Translations under genes and position numbers: made by a program | DNA from: CAYPNF01 sp964411985 | GTDB taxonomy: Bacteria > Verrucomicrobiota > Verrucomicrobiia > Limisphaerales > J093 | Direction: 5' to 3' | Length of the DNA stretch: 64,000 nt | NCBI GenBank assembly: GCA_964411985.1 | Contig: CAYPNF010000003.1 | Coordinates: forward strand, 199,108-263,107 | Shown: piece by piece, positions 41,349 through 49,587 of the stretch | How the letters are laid out: each line of letters opens with the position of its first letter | Numbering within the stretch: the stretch's first letter is position 1 | Notes under the pieces: model-generated | Database searches by the model: none | What the model was told of the DNA's origin: nothing | The model's input: only the letters and a program-made list of their open reading frames with translations

Positions 41349-42908
41349 ATGGCTAAGATCCAATGCGCCCTACTCTCCGTTTCTGACAAAACTGGTCTCG
41401 TTGCTTTCGCAAAAACTCTCGCGGAAGCAGGAGTCGAACTCCTCTCGACAGGAGGAACTGCAAAGGCACTGCGTGATGCCGGCTTGGCGGTGAAAGACGT
41501 CAGCGAGTTCACCGGTTTTCCAGAAATGCTCGACGGGCGGGTCAAAACCCTTCATCCCAAAGTGCACGGTGGCCTCCTCTACATCAGAGGAAATGCGCAC
41601 CACGAGGCCGCAGTTCAACAGCATGGCATCCAAGCGATTGATCTCGTGGTCGTAAACCTTTACCCCTTCGAAAGAACCGTAGCTAAGCCGGATGTGTCGC
41701 TGGAAGAAGCCATTGAGAACATCGACATCGGAGGGCCCTCCATGCTGAGGAGTGCTGCCAAAAACCACACCTCGGTGACTGTCATTACCGATCCCGCTGA
41801 TTACGAAGAAGCCACCTCCCAGATCCGAACCTCAGGCGAAACCACCTTGGAGTTCCGTCGACGCCTTGCCGCGAAAGTCTACGCTCGCACTGGAGCTTAC
41901 GACGCCGCAATTGCCTCCCACCTGGGGAAGGTCTTTGCCGATCAGACAGGGGCTGCGGCGACGGCTCCCTCCAATTTGACAATTAGCGCTCCTCTGGCCC
42001 AACCGCTGCGATACGGCGAAAACCCTCACCAAAAGGCAGCGCTGTACGGCCGGTTTGGCGACTATTTCACTCAGCTCCACGGAAAGGAACTGTCGTACAA
42101 CAACATCCTTGACCTCACAGCAGCCGCTTCCCTGATCGCGGAGTTCAACGGCGAAGCTCCCACCCTGGCTATCCTCAAGCATACGAACCCGTGCGGCGTG
42201 GGCCAGGCCGCCAGCCTCAAGGAAGCATGGATCAAGGCTTTTGCGACCGATAGGCAAGCTCCCTTTGGCGGAATCATCGCTGTCAACCGCCCCATGGATG
42301 GCCCCTGTGCCGAGGCCATCGCAGAGATCTTCAGCGAAGTGATTGTGGCCCCGGAGTTCGATGCGGACGCCTTGGCGGTGCTGCAGAAGAAGAAGAATCT
42401 TCGGTTGCTGCGCATCCTGAAAAACCCCGCCACCACCGCCCCTTGGGACATCCGCAGCGTAGGGGCCGAATCCTTCCTGTGGCAGGAGCGCGATCTCAAG
42501 CGAACGACGCTTTCTGACCTAAAATTCGTGAGCCAGCGCCACCCTTCGGAGGACGAAAACCAGGCCATGATCTTCGGATGGAAGATCGTGAAGCACTTGA
42601 AGTCCAATGCCATCGTTTACGTGGCCAAAGATCGCACCTTGGGCGTAGGAGCCGGCCAGATGAGCCGGGTGGACTCCAGCAAAATTGCTGTCTGGAAAGC
42701 CAAGGAAGCGGGGCTCTCGCTCGCGGGAAGCGTGATTTGCAGCGACGCGTTTTTCCCATTCGCGGACGGCCTGATTGCCGCCGCCGAGGCAGGCGCCACC
42801 GCAGCTATCCAACCGGGCGGATCGGTCCGGGACGCGGAAGTGATTGCGGCGGCAGACGTAAGGAACGTGGCCATGGCCTTCACCGGCACCCGCCATTTCC
42901 GCCATTAA
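41349..42908 (+). CDS. purH: bifunctional AICAR transformylase / IMP cyclohydrolase
   Basis: 519 residues from the ATG at 41349, the usual length. It makes FAICAR from AICAR and closes the ring to IMP, the last two steps of purine synthesis, in the cytosol. The N-terminal MGS-like cyclohydrolase domain reads 'ALLSVSDKTGLVAFAKTLAE', 'LLSTGGTAKALRDAG' and 'DGRVKTLHPKVHGG'. The AICARFT domain has 'RYGENPHQKAALYG', 'LKHTNPCGVG', 'PFGGIIAVN' and 'KSNAIVYVAKDRTLGVGAGQMSR', and ends 'AMAFTGTRHFRH'. A longer frame upstream has no support. It is convergent with the FHA gene, and the two stop codons overlap on TTAA (42905-42908). Confidence 0.97.
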   Translation: MAKIQCALLSVSDKTGLVAFAKTLAEAGVELLSTGGTAKALRDAGLAVKDVSEFTGFPEMLDGRVKTLHPKVHGGLLYIRGNAHHEAAVQQHGIQAIDLVVVNLYPFERTVAKPDVSLEEAIENIDIGGPSMLRSAAKNHTSVTVITDPADYEEATSQIRTSGETTLEFRRRLAAKVYARTGAYDAAIASHLGKVFADQTGAAATAPSNLTISAPLAQPLRYGENPHQKAALYGRFGDYFTQLHGKELSYNNILDLTAAASLIAEFNGEAPTLAILKHTNPCGVGQAASLKEAWIKAFATDRQAPFGGIIAVNRPMDGPCAEAIAEIFSEVIVAPEFDADALAVLQKKKNLRLLRILKNPATTAPWDIRSVGAESFLWQERDLKRTTLSDLKFVSQRHPSEDENQAMIFGWKIVKHLKSNAIVYVAKDRTLGVGAGQMSRVDSSKIAVWKAKEAGLSLAGSVICSDAFFPFADGLIAAAEAGATAAIQPGGSVRDAEVIAAADVRNVAMAFTGTRHFRH

Positions 42909-43297
42909 GGGCGAAGCAACCACCAAACCAGGCCAGCCTGCACCAGCACCGCAGCCCCAAGGCTCAGCCAGGTGGTGATCTCCCGAAAAGCCAGACCATA
43001 TTGCTGAACGGGACTGAGCCAGAATTGCAGGCGCACCTCTCCCAACTCGAGGAGGTCGCCGTTGTGCAACACAGCTTGGGCCACACGGACTCCGTTCACG
43101 AGAGTCAATGCTTCCGCTTTGGAAGTAAGTTCCGCAAAACCGTCGGCGTTCAGGCGGATCTCCAGATGGTCACCCCAGACTCCTCCCCCCTCCAAGCGAA
43201 GCTCGGCGTCCGGGGCACGCCCTATCCGAAAAGGAAAATGGCGGGCTAGCGTTTCCGCCCCCGCCATTTTGCCCGAAAGCACTCGGAACTGGAACAT
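42905..43297 (-). CDS. FHA-domain protein with C-terminal membrane helix
   Basis: 130 residues from the ATG at 43297. One FHA domain (about 5-95) shows 'FRIGRAPDAELRLEGGGVWGDHLEI' as the phosphothreonine-binding loops and 'LVNGVRVAQAVLHNGDLLELG', followed by a single hydrophobic helix 'WLSLGAAVLVQAGLVWWLL' at the very end, so the FHA domain faces the cytosol. The start codon is 2 bp past the stop of the Wza-like gene, implying translational coupling. A Wzc-type tyrosine kinase lies two genes upstream; a link between kinase and phospho-binding module is possible but speculative, as FHA domains prefer phosphothreonine. Confidence 0.85.
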   Translation of the reverse strand: MFQFRVLSGKMAGAETLARHFPFRIGRAPDAELRLEGGGVWGDHLEIRLNADGFAELTSKAEALTLVNGVRVAQAVLHNGDLLELGEVRLQFWLSPVQQYGLAFREITTWLSLGAAVLVQAGLVWWLLRP

Positions 43298-43299
43298 GA

Positions 43300-43974
43300 T
43301 TACCAGCGCTTGTGCACAAAGATCGAGTCGCCGGGATACAAGGGTAGATCCAACTTCGGATCCTTCCTCGCCTTCTCGCAATCCACCAGGATCACCGTCT
43401 TATCGCTCCGGGTCAGCTCCACCCTGCGACGACTGCCAAAGTCGCTGAAATCCCCAGCAACGCTGATTGCCTTGAGTACGGTCATCTCGCCAGCATAAGG
43501 ATAACGTCCTGGCTGCCGCACGTATCCTCGGACATAGAAGACCCGTTCCTCCGTCTTCACCCCCACCGTGAGACGAACGTAGTATTTGGGAACATAGGCC
43601 TTTTGGATCTCGACCTCCAAATCGCCCGCCTTTTTGCCTGCCGCGGTGATGACCACCCCCAGCGGAAGTGTGATGGTGCCGTCTTCCCTGATACGCTGCT
43701 CTGTCGCCGTCGGCGGCGTGGGGATGTCGCTAAACGAAACGGTGATCTTGTCACCCACGCTTAAGTCATCGATGCCCGTGGCTTTCTCCTGCAGGATGGA
43801 TTTGCCCCCAGCCTGGGAAGCATCCCCGTCCCCTGACTTGGTCGGCTCTGGCGGAGGCACCGTGCGGGAGGTAGCGGTGGCGTCCCCGGACTGACAACCC
43901 GCGAGAAGCAGGATCGTGGCAAACAACACCCCACTGACAACTATCGATTTCAATCTCATTCCGAAACGAATCAT
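43300..43974 (-). CDS. Wza-type polysaccharide export lipoprotein
   Basis: 224 residues. A lipoprotein signal ends at Cys27 ('ATILLLAGCQS'), a Poly_export domain (PF02563) spans about 70-160 ('SVGDKITVSFSDIP', 'IREDGTITLPLGVVITAAGKKAGDLE'), and a SLBB-like segment follows ('VYVRGYVRQPGRYPYAG' type; here 'FYVRGYVRQPGRYPYAGEMT'). Members form the outer-membrane channel for capsule or exopolysaccharide. AAGGA 9-10 nt upstream of the ATG supports the start. It is shorter than E. coli Wza, lacking the extended C-terminal domains. It sits 38 bp downstream of the Wzc-like kinase. Confidence 0.92.
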   Translation of the reverse strand: MIRFGMRLKSIVVSGVLFATILLLAGCQSGDATATSRTVPPPEPTKSGDGDASQAGGKSILQEKATGIDDLSVGDKITVSFSDIPTPPTATEQRIREDGTITLPLGVVITAAGKKAGDLEVEIQKAYVPKYYVRLTVGVKTEERVFYVRGYVRQPGRYPYAGEMTVLKAISVAGDFSDFGSRRRVELTRSDKTVILVDCEKARKDPKLDLPLYPGDSIFVHKRW

Positions 43975-44012
43975 GGTTAGGAATCCTTAATCGCAGCCAT
44001 TGCCCAAGGCAA

Positions 44013-46277
44013 TTAATATTTTGACTTCACTTCCACACTCTCGGCCCTGCCACCGGCAGGCGCATCGCCTTGCCCATTCTTCTTGGAAGAATGCTTCCCT
44101 TCCTTCTCCTCGTTCTTGGAGTAGTAGTCGTAGTAGTAGCCGCTGTAGTAGTAGTAATAGGAGTCCTGCGAAATATTGATGTTATTCAGCACCACCCCTA
44201 ACAGGTTGCCACCCACCTTCTCCACCATCTGCTTGGCGCGAATGGTCATTGCCTGCGGATACTTGCGGTATTGAACCACCAGGATGGCTAAGTCGACTTC
44301 GCTCGCCAGCACGGAGGCATCGCTCACCCCCATGATTGGAGGCGAATCGAAGAACACAAAGTCGTAGCGTTCCTTGATCTCCTTGATGAACTCCTTCATC
44401 CGTGCGGAATTCAGAATTCCAAGGGAGCTGCTCGGAAGCTTGCCGCTCGGAAGGAAATCCAAACCGGGTGTCTTCGTGGTCTGGATGACCTGCTCCAGCG
44501 TGTTCTGCTTCAGCAGATAGTTCGTTAACCCGACCGCGTTGGAGACGTTGATATACTTGTGCAGGCTGGGACGACGCAAATCCGAGTCTACCAGCAGCAC
44601 CCGTTGCCCGTTCTGGGCAAAGACCGTGGACAAATTCAAGATCGTCGTTGATTTCCCTTCACCTGCACCACCGCTCACGACGGTGAGGGTGTTGGCTCCG
44701 GGGTTCTTCCGGGAGAAGAGAACGTTGGTACGCAGCACGCGGTACGCTTCGGCATGTGCGCTGTCAGCGCCTTCCTCCGAGAGCACACCCACGTTTTGGG
44801 GAATCACCCCCAGAACCGGTGCCTGCAAAGCCCGCTCCACGTCGTCGATGGTCTTCACGCTCGTGTCGAGATACTCAATGAAGAACGCGAGACCGACGCC
44901 CATGACCAAGCCAACAACGACGCCCAGGAAGATGTTCAAAGGAACATTAGGCCGGACTGGTTTTAGCCCCGGCTCAGCTTTGTCGGTGATCTGAACGATC
45001 GATCCACGGGGCATTCCCTTATCGACGCTCTCCTGAAGATGCCGCAGAAAAACCGCATCGCGAATGCGCTGCTGGTTTTCGAGATCCCGCTTCGCGGTAA
45101 AATAAGGACGCGTTTTGCTGGCCATCTGGGCGGCTTCCATCTTCCCTTCGTCCAGTTGCCGCTTTGCAGTTTCCAAGCGTGCCCGGGCTGCGACCACCTG
45201 GTTCTCCAGCCCGATGAGAATCCCATCAAGACGCTCCTCGATCTGCTGGTTGATCTTCTGCTGCAGTGCCAGCCTACGCACCACGTCAGGATGTTCCGGG
45301 GAGTAATCCTTCACCAACTGGGCCAACATCTGCTCCGTCGTACTCAGCTCGGTGTAGAGTTGGGGTAGCAACTGCTCACTGGCAACGGCGGTCAGAATCG
45401 CTTTTCGCAGGTCTTTTCGCTCCAATCCCTTCAAATTGTTGAGTTTGGTTTGCCAGAAGGCCACCTCTGCTTCCGCGCGTGTCCGTTCCCCCTCCAACGC
45501 ACTCACCCGCTCACGCTCGACGGAGGACTGGTAACCTGCCGCTTCCGCAAGCGAATCGGGAATCGAGTTCGTCACCCTCAAGTCATCAACAATCTTCTGA
45601 AGTACCCTGACCTGTTCAGTCTGGTTGGTGAGGTTCCTCCACAACTCCTCAATACCAGCCTGAGATTGGTCCTTCTTCGTTTTTAACCGCCAATTCCGGT
45701 AAGAATGGGCTATGGCATTAGCCAGGCCTGCAGCCTCGTCCCTGTCTTCGCTGTATACCTTGATCTCGATCAGACTGGTGTTGCGCGCCTGCTTCACGTC
45801 GAGGTTCTTCTTCAAAAGACGGTAGGTCTCCTGAACCGACAAGGGTTCGTCCTTCTGGTTGTAGTAACGGTCAGCATAATTGCTGCGAAGGTTAAACTTG
45901 AACACTTCCTTCGGCACACCAGGAACCACGTCTACCTCATTGGTAACCTTATCCTCAATTACCTTGTAGAGAACTTCCGTCGACTGGATTTTCTCGAACT
46001 CGGTCTGCACGAAATAAGGATCAAACTGCATCGGAGCTTGGCTTCGGCCCAAGGGATCGATATCGGTCGCGTCCTTTTCCACCGCCAGCCTCACCGTGCT
46101 GCTATAGGACTTGGGCAGGAGGAAGGTCACCGCCGTGGCGGTTAACACCACCAGCAGGAACACCGCCAAAATAATCGTCTTCCGAATCCGGATGATTCGC
46201 CAATAGTCAAGAAAGTGCAGCTGGTTCTCGGCAGAAGACTGGGCCACCGGGGAAGCGGGTGATTTAGTAGGTTCCAT
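44013..46277 (-). CDS. Wzc/Etk-type polysaccharide co-polymerase tyrosine kinase
   Basis: About 754 residues from the ATG at 46277. Wzz domain with a first membrane helix ('TIILAVFLLVVLTATAVTFLL', about 33-53), a long periplasmic coiled-coil/GNVR region, a second helix around 480 ('IFLGVVVGLVMGVGLAFFI'), then the BY-kinase domain: Walker A 'SGGAGEGKSTTILNLS' at about 529, Walker A' 'VLLVDSDLRRPSLH', and Walker B 'FVFFDSPPIMG'. The C terminus is a tyrosine cluster (SYYYYYSGYYYDYYS, ten Tyr), the autophosphorylation tail. It controls polymerisation and export of a polysaccharide with the Wza-like protein downstream. A terminator's U tract lies only 3 nt upstream of its ATG. Confidence 0.95.
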   Translation of the reverse strand: MEPTKSPASPVAQSSAENQLHFLDYWRIIRIRKTIILAVFLLVVLTATAVTFLLPKSYSSTVRLAVEKDATDIDPLGRSQAPMQFDPYFVQTEFEKIQSTEVLYKVIEDKVTNEVDVVPGVPKEVFKFNLRSNYADRYYNQKDEPLSVQETYRLLKKNLDVKQARNTSLIEIKVYSEDRDEAAGLANAIAHSYRNWRLKTKKDQSQAGIEELWRNLTNQTEQVRVLQKIVDDLRVTNSIPDSLAEAAGYQSSVERERVSALEGERTRAEAEVAFWQTKLNNLKGLERKDLRKAILTAVASEQLLPQLYTELSTTEQMLAQLVKDYSPEHPDVVRRLALQQKINQQIEERLDGILIGLENQVVAARARLETAKRQLDEGKMEAAQMASKTRPYFTAKRDLENQQRIRDAVFLRHLQESVDKGMPRGSIVQITDKAEPGLKPVRPNVPLNIFLGVVVGLVMGVGLAFFIEYLDTSVKTIDDVERALQAPVLGVIPQNVGVLSEEGADSAHAEAYRVLRTNVLFSRKNPGANTLTVVSGGAGEGKSTTILNLSTVFAQNGQRVLLVDSDLRRPSLHKYINVSNAVGLTNYLLKQNTLEQVIQTTKTPGLDFLPSGKLPSSSLGILNSARMKEFIKEIKERYDFVFFDSPPIMGVSDASVLASEVDLAILVVQYRKYPQAMTIRAKQMVEKVGGNLLGVVLNNINISQDSYYYYYSGYYYDYYSKNEEKEGKHSSKKNGQGDAPAGGRAESVEVKSKY

Positions 46278-46280
46278 GTC

Positions 46281-46316
46281 AAAAAAAAGGAGGCTAGAAT
46301 CGTCGATCCAGCCTCC
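46281..46316 (-). terminator. intrinsic terminator abutting the Wzc start codon
   Basis: Minus-strand stem GGAGGCT ... AGCCTCC (46289-46316) followed by an uninterrupted run of eight U (46281-46288). It lies 36 nt past the beta-barrel gene stop and its U tract ends 3 nt before the next ATG (46277). Confidence 0.88.
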
Positions 46317-46351
46317 CGAACGTTCTTGTGTTAAAGAAGGGTCAGATAATC

Positions 46352-47602
46352 TTAGTAAGTGGCTCGGACTCCGACCCACACCCGATTGCGATCAAATCCA
46401 CGGTTCTGGATATCCGAATCGAGGCGGTCATAAGCATAACCAACTTCTCCCCAAAGGTGACGCATGAACTCGTACGAGAGATTCAGGTCCACCGCATAGA
46501 AGTTGTCCATCTCGTCGTTCGCCATCCCTTGATTGAAGCTGGAACCCTGCCACTGACCGCGCAGAGTGCCAATGAATTTGGGAGTGAACCGATGGGAAGC
46601 TGCCGCGTACACGGTCGTGGATTCCGCATCCAACGTGGTGTTCGCAACTCCGGTGGTGAAGAGGGCCACATCCGTTGCGTTACGCCCATGCTTCACACCC
46701 AGACTGAAGGTGCTTCCTTCGCGGTAAGCATAGGACATGCTGGCGTCGGCGTAAGGAGACAGAGTATCATCCACGTCCGCATTCGGGAAGATCGTATACT
46801 GCGCACCCAAGCGAACCAAGGCTGACAACTGGGAGTTGAAACTGTGGTCGACTCCCAAGAAGAGGTAGTGAGACTCGCTGTCTCGATACTCAGCCGGAAG
46901 AGCGATGCCCGACGCTGGATCGTACAGAAAGTCATCGCTGTTATAACCGGTGAACCCATACTGATAACCGATCAGCCCGGTGGTGGTAGGTTGGAACTGA
47001 TAACGCAGGTCGGCACTGATCAAGTGCTCCATGCGATCCAACATTGCCGAACGGCTGTTCACACCGTCCTCGGTGTAGTCATAGAGACTGTTGACGTAGC
47101 CAATCCTGGTGCTAACCCTCTCGCTGATCCCCGCGGTGAAAGCAATGCTGCCCGTATTGCGCATGTTGTCGCCCACCGTGCGGATGAAACTTGAACCCAG
47201 ACTATTGGCAGGATTCAAGAGGTAGGGTTCCTGGCCGACGACGAAGTTGTCATCCACGTCCAGTTTGTAGCGTTCGGAAAATGTGTGGCGGAGGTTGAGA
47301 TCCGCGATGTGGGTATGATCCATCTCACCGCGCGGACGAGCCTCGTACCAACGGCCGTCGTACTCGTACTTCACGCCGATTGTGGTGAGGTCGCGCAGGA
47401 GGGTATAGCCTAAAGCTGGATTGATCGAAGCGCCCCAGCTCTCTTCCTTCATCGAGGAAGGCAGGGTGGCATAGTTATCGTCATAAAAACCCCGAACCCT
47501 GGCAGAGACGCTCCATGGTTTCTCGGGTTGGGCGTCATACTGGGCCTGCAGACCCACAGCCCCCACCGCAGCTAAACCGGCACAAGTAAGTATTTTTTTC
47601 AT
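46352..47602 (-). CDS. outer-membrane beta-barrel protein (exopolysaccharide-associated)
   Basis: 416 residues. Signal peptide MKKILTCAGLAAVGAVGLQAQ, then alternating amphipathic beta strands with aromatic girdles to the last residues ('RNRVWVGVRATY', C-terminal aromatic), matching BBP2_2/EpsL-type putative barrels that accompany Wza/Wzc clusters. It probably forms part of the outer-membrane exit or a surface receptor; transport is inferred from context. An AGGAAAG motif about 10-12 nt upstream supports the start. The terminator at 46281-46316 follows. Confidence 0.85.
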   Translation of the reverse strand: MKKILTCAGLAAVGAVGLQAQYDAQPEKPWSVSARVRGFYDDNYATLPSSMKEESWGASINPALGYTLLRDLTTIGVKYEYDGRWYEARPRGEMDHTHIADLNLRHTFSERYKLDVDDNFVVGQEPYLLNPANSLGSSFIRTVGDNMRNTGSIAFTAGISERVSTRIGYVNSLYDYTEDGVNSRSAMLDRMEHLISADLRYQFQPTTTGLIGYQYGFTGYNSDDFLYDPASGIALPAEYRDSESHYLFLGVDHSFNSQLSALVRLGAQYTIFPNADVDDTLSPYADASMSYAYREGSTFSLGVKHGRNATDVALFTTGVANTTLDAESTTVYAAASHRFTPKFIGTLRGQWQGSSFNQGMANDEMDNFYAVDLNLSYEFMRHLWGEVGYAYDRLDSDIQNRGFDRNRVWVGVRATY

Positions 47603-47757
47603 ATTGCAATTTCTTTCCTACAATCGGCTTTGTCGCCCAACTACAAATCTTGCTCGATAGAGTACACCCCTTTTAAGACTCGGACTACCGCTTGTCAAAC
47701 ATAAATCTCTCTTCTGTAGCCCTTTTTTACTCATCTAAGCTCCACGCACAAACCACT

Positions 47758-49512
47758 CTAGCGCACCTTCTCCTTCCATCTCGCCCGGTCGCAAAGCAGT
47801 AACTGGTCTGGCAAATAACTCGACCTCGCGTCCTTCAATGGAAACCCGGCAGGGAGGTTCTTCTTCGTCATCACTTCGACCGCCAGTTTATACCAATCCC
47901 CATCCGGTGCTCTCAGTACATCGTCGAGGAATCTGCCATTCGTGGTCAAAGGGGTCAAGTAAAGAGCTGAAATCGGCTGCTGATCGTCGTAAATCGAGAA
48001 GAAGCTCTTCTGGGCATCCTGGGAAAGAAGGATGCATTTTCGGTCGCCGTACCAGGCTACGGCCCAAGGCATATCGCTCATCATTAATTCGCTCTTATCC
48101 AACAACTTAGCAGACTCTTGAATCCAGGGAGGAAGGTACGGTGGATACATCAGGGGATAGGCTCTAGGCGGTAAGAGCGCGAAGACCATTGTACCGCACA
48201 TCACGACTGCGGCCCCTCCCACCAGAAGCTTGCGAAACTCGGGTAACAGGCCCTCGAACTGGTCCAGCAGACTGTAGAACAAACCGGCACCGTACATCAT
48301 CACCAAAGGTGCCACCAAAACGAGCAGATCCTCGTGGTGGAGCGGAGAATCCTTGGAGATGTGCGTCGCGCCAAGGGACTGGACCACGGTCAATACGACG
48401 AGGGAGGCAACAACGAAGATGCGCAAACGACCGAGCGCCGGGTTTCGAAATGGAATAAGTAACCCGGCTAGGAAGAATGCGCTTAGCCAACTGCCCCCCA
48501 GTTTTGGCAGCCCTGATTCGAAGATGTCCCTGCCTTGAACCAACCCCTTGCGCAGAATGTCCTTAAACTCGACTTTGGAGACGTCAGGATTCTGAATGCG
48601 TTCGAGGCGGTTCCCCTCGAAGAGCGGGGTTTCTTGGTACACCGAATAACCCGGAACCCCAAAGAAAGTGCCGCTGATCTGGTAGTTGCGGACCAGCCAT
48701 GGGGTCAGTAACACCAGGAACAAACCCACCAGGCATGCCAGCACCAGCCAACGGCGAGAGCCGAGGTTGAGCATGCAAAAGAGAGCGACTGGCAAAAGGA
48801 GCCAGGCTGCCGAATACCGCGTGAGGGCGGCCAAACCCAGCATGGAACCCGTGAATACCCCCCAGCGCACATACCAGCCAGTCGAACGGGGAGTCTCCTC
48901 ACGAAGGCTTCCCTCCAGCACGACCAATCCCCAAACCACTCCCACCAATTCAAGCATCAAGAGGGATGTCGAAAGACCGGACAAGCTGTATTTCCAGAAG
49001 AGCTCCGAGCCAAAGAAAGCTACCACCGTAAACCAAGCCACCTCCGCGTCGAAGAGCCGGCGAGCCAGCAGGAACAGCAGCAGTGCGGTGAGGAAGAAGA
49101 AGATCTGGTTCAAGACGCCGATCATGACCTCGGGTTGGTAGCGCCAGAAAGAGCTGGTGATTTCATAGTTCAAGGGCACCAGCTTCATCCAAGCTGCAAG
49201 CAGAAGCGGGTAGACGGGTGGGTTGGCCAGATCCGGGTGGGGGCCACGCGAAAGCCGGGTCTCGATCGACTTTTGATGCTCCACCATGCCCACGGTCAAA
49301 GGCCGAACGCACTGCGTGGTAAAGCCTTTCCCCTCGGCAATATTCCGGGCCAGCTGCGCAGCCTCCATGGCCTCAGGCGAATGCAGGTTGCGAGCGTCGT
49401 TCAGGTCATACCACACGGTGAGGACCACCAGGGCGAGCAGACCCACTGCTATCTTGATGAGCTTGGCGCCATCGCCCAGCTCCAGTTTGTGAATGAGTTC
49501 CTGAATTTGCAT
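47758..49512 (-). CDS. GT39-like multi-pass glycosyltransferase
   Basis: About 584 residues from the ATG at 49512. The N-terminal helix is 'LIKIAVGLLALVVLTVWY', followed by 'DLNDARNLHSPEAMEAAQLARNIAEGKGF', the extracytoplasmic loop of PMT/ArnT-like GT-C proteins with two acidic residues, and 8-10 further helices ('LFLVLLTPWLVRNYQISG'). It probably adds sugar from a polyprenol donor to the exopolysaccharide or to surface proteins. It lies between the regulator pair and the export genes on the same strand, so it is likely part of the same functional unit. A 155-bp gap to the beta-barrel gene may hold that gene's own promoter. Confidence 0.8.
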   Translation of the reverse strand: MQIQELIHKLELGDGAKLIKIAVGLLALVVLTVWYDLNDARNLHSPEAMEAAQLARNIAEGKGFTTQCVRPLTVGMVEHQKSIETRLSRGPHPDLANPPVYPLLLAAWMKLVPLNYEITSSFWRYQPEVMIGVLNQIFFFLTALLLFLLARRLFDAEVAWFTVVAFFGSELFWKYSLSGLSTSLLMLELVGVVWGLVVLEGSLREETPRSTGWYVRWGVFTGSMLGLAALTRYSAAWLLLPVALFCMLNLGSRRWLVLACLVGLFLVLLTPWLVRNYQISGTFFGVPGYSVYQETPLFEGNRLERIQNPDVSKVEFKDILRKGLVQGRDIFESGLPKLGGSWLSAFFLAGLLIPFRNPALGRLRIFVVASLVVLTVVQSLGATHISKDSPLHHEDLLVLVAPLVMMYGAGLFYSLLDQFEGLLPEFRKLLVGGAAVVMCGTMVFALLPPRAYPLMYPPYLPPWIQESAKLLDKSELMMSDMPWAVAWYGDRKCILLSQDAQKSFFSIYDDQQPISALYLTPLTTNGRFLDDVLRAPDGDWYKLAVEVMTKKNLPAGFPLKDARSSYLPDQLLLCDRARWKEKVR

Positions 49513-49587
49513 GTCAAATCTTCCCGTCAGGCAGACCGAAGCGGGCATCGGGAGTGCGGAAGCCCAGGCCCGGATCTGCCCCGGAGC

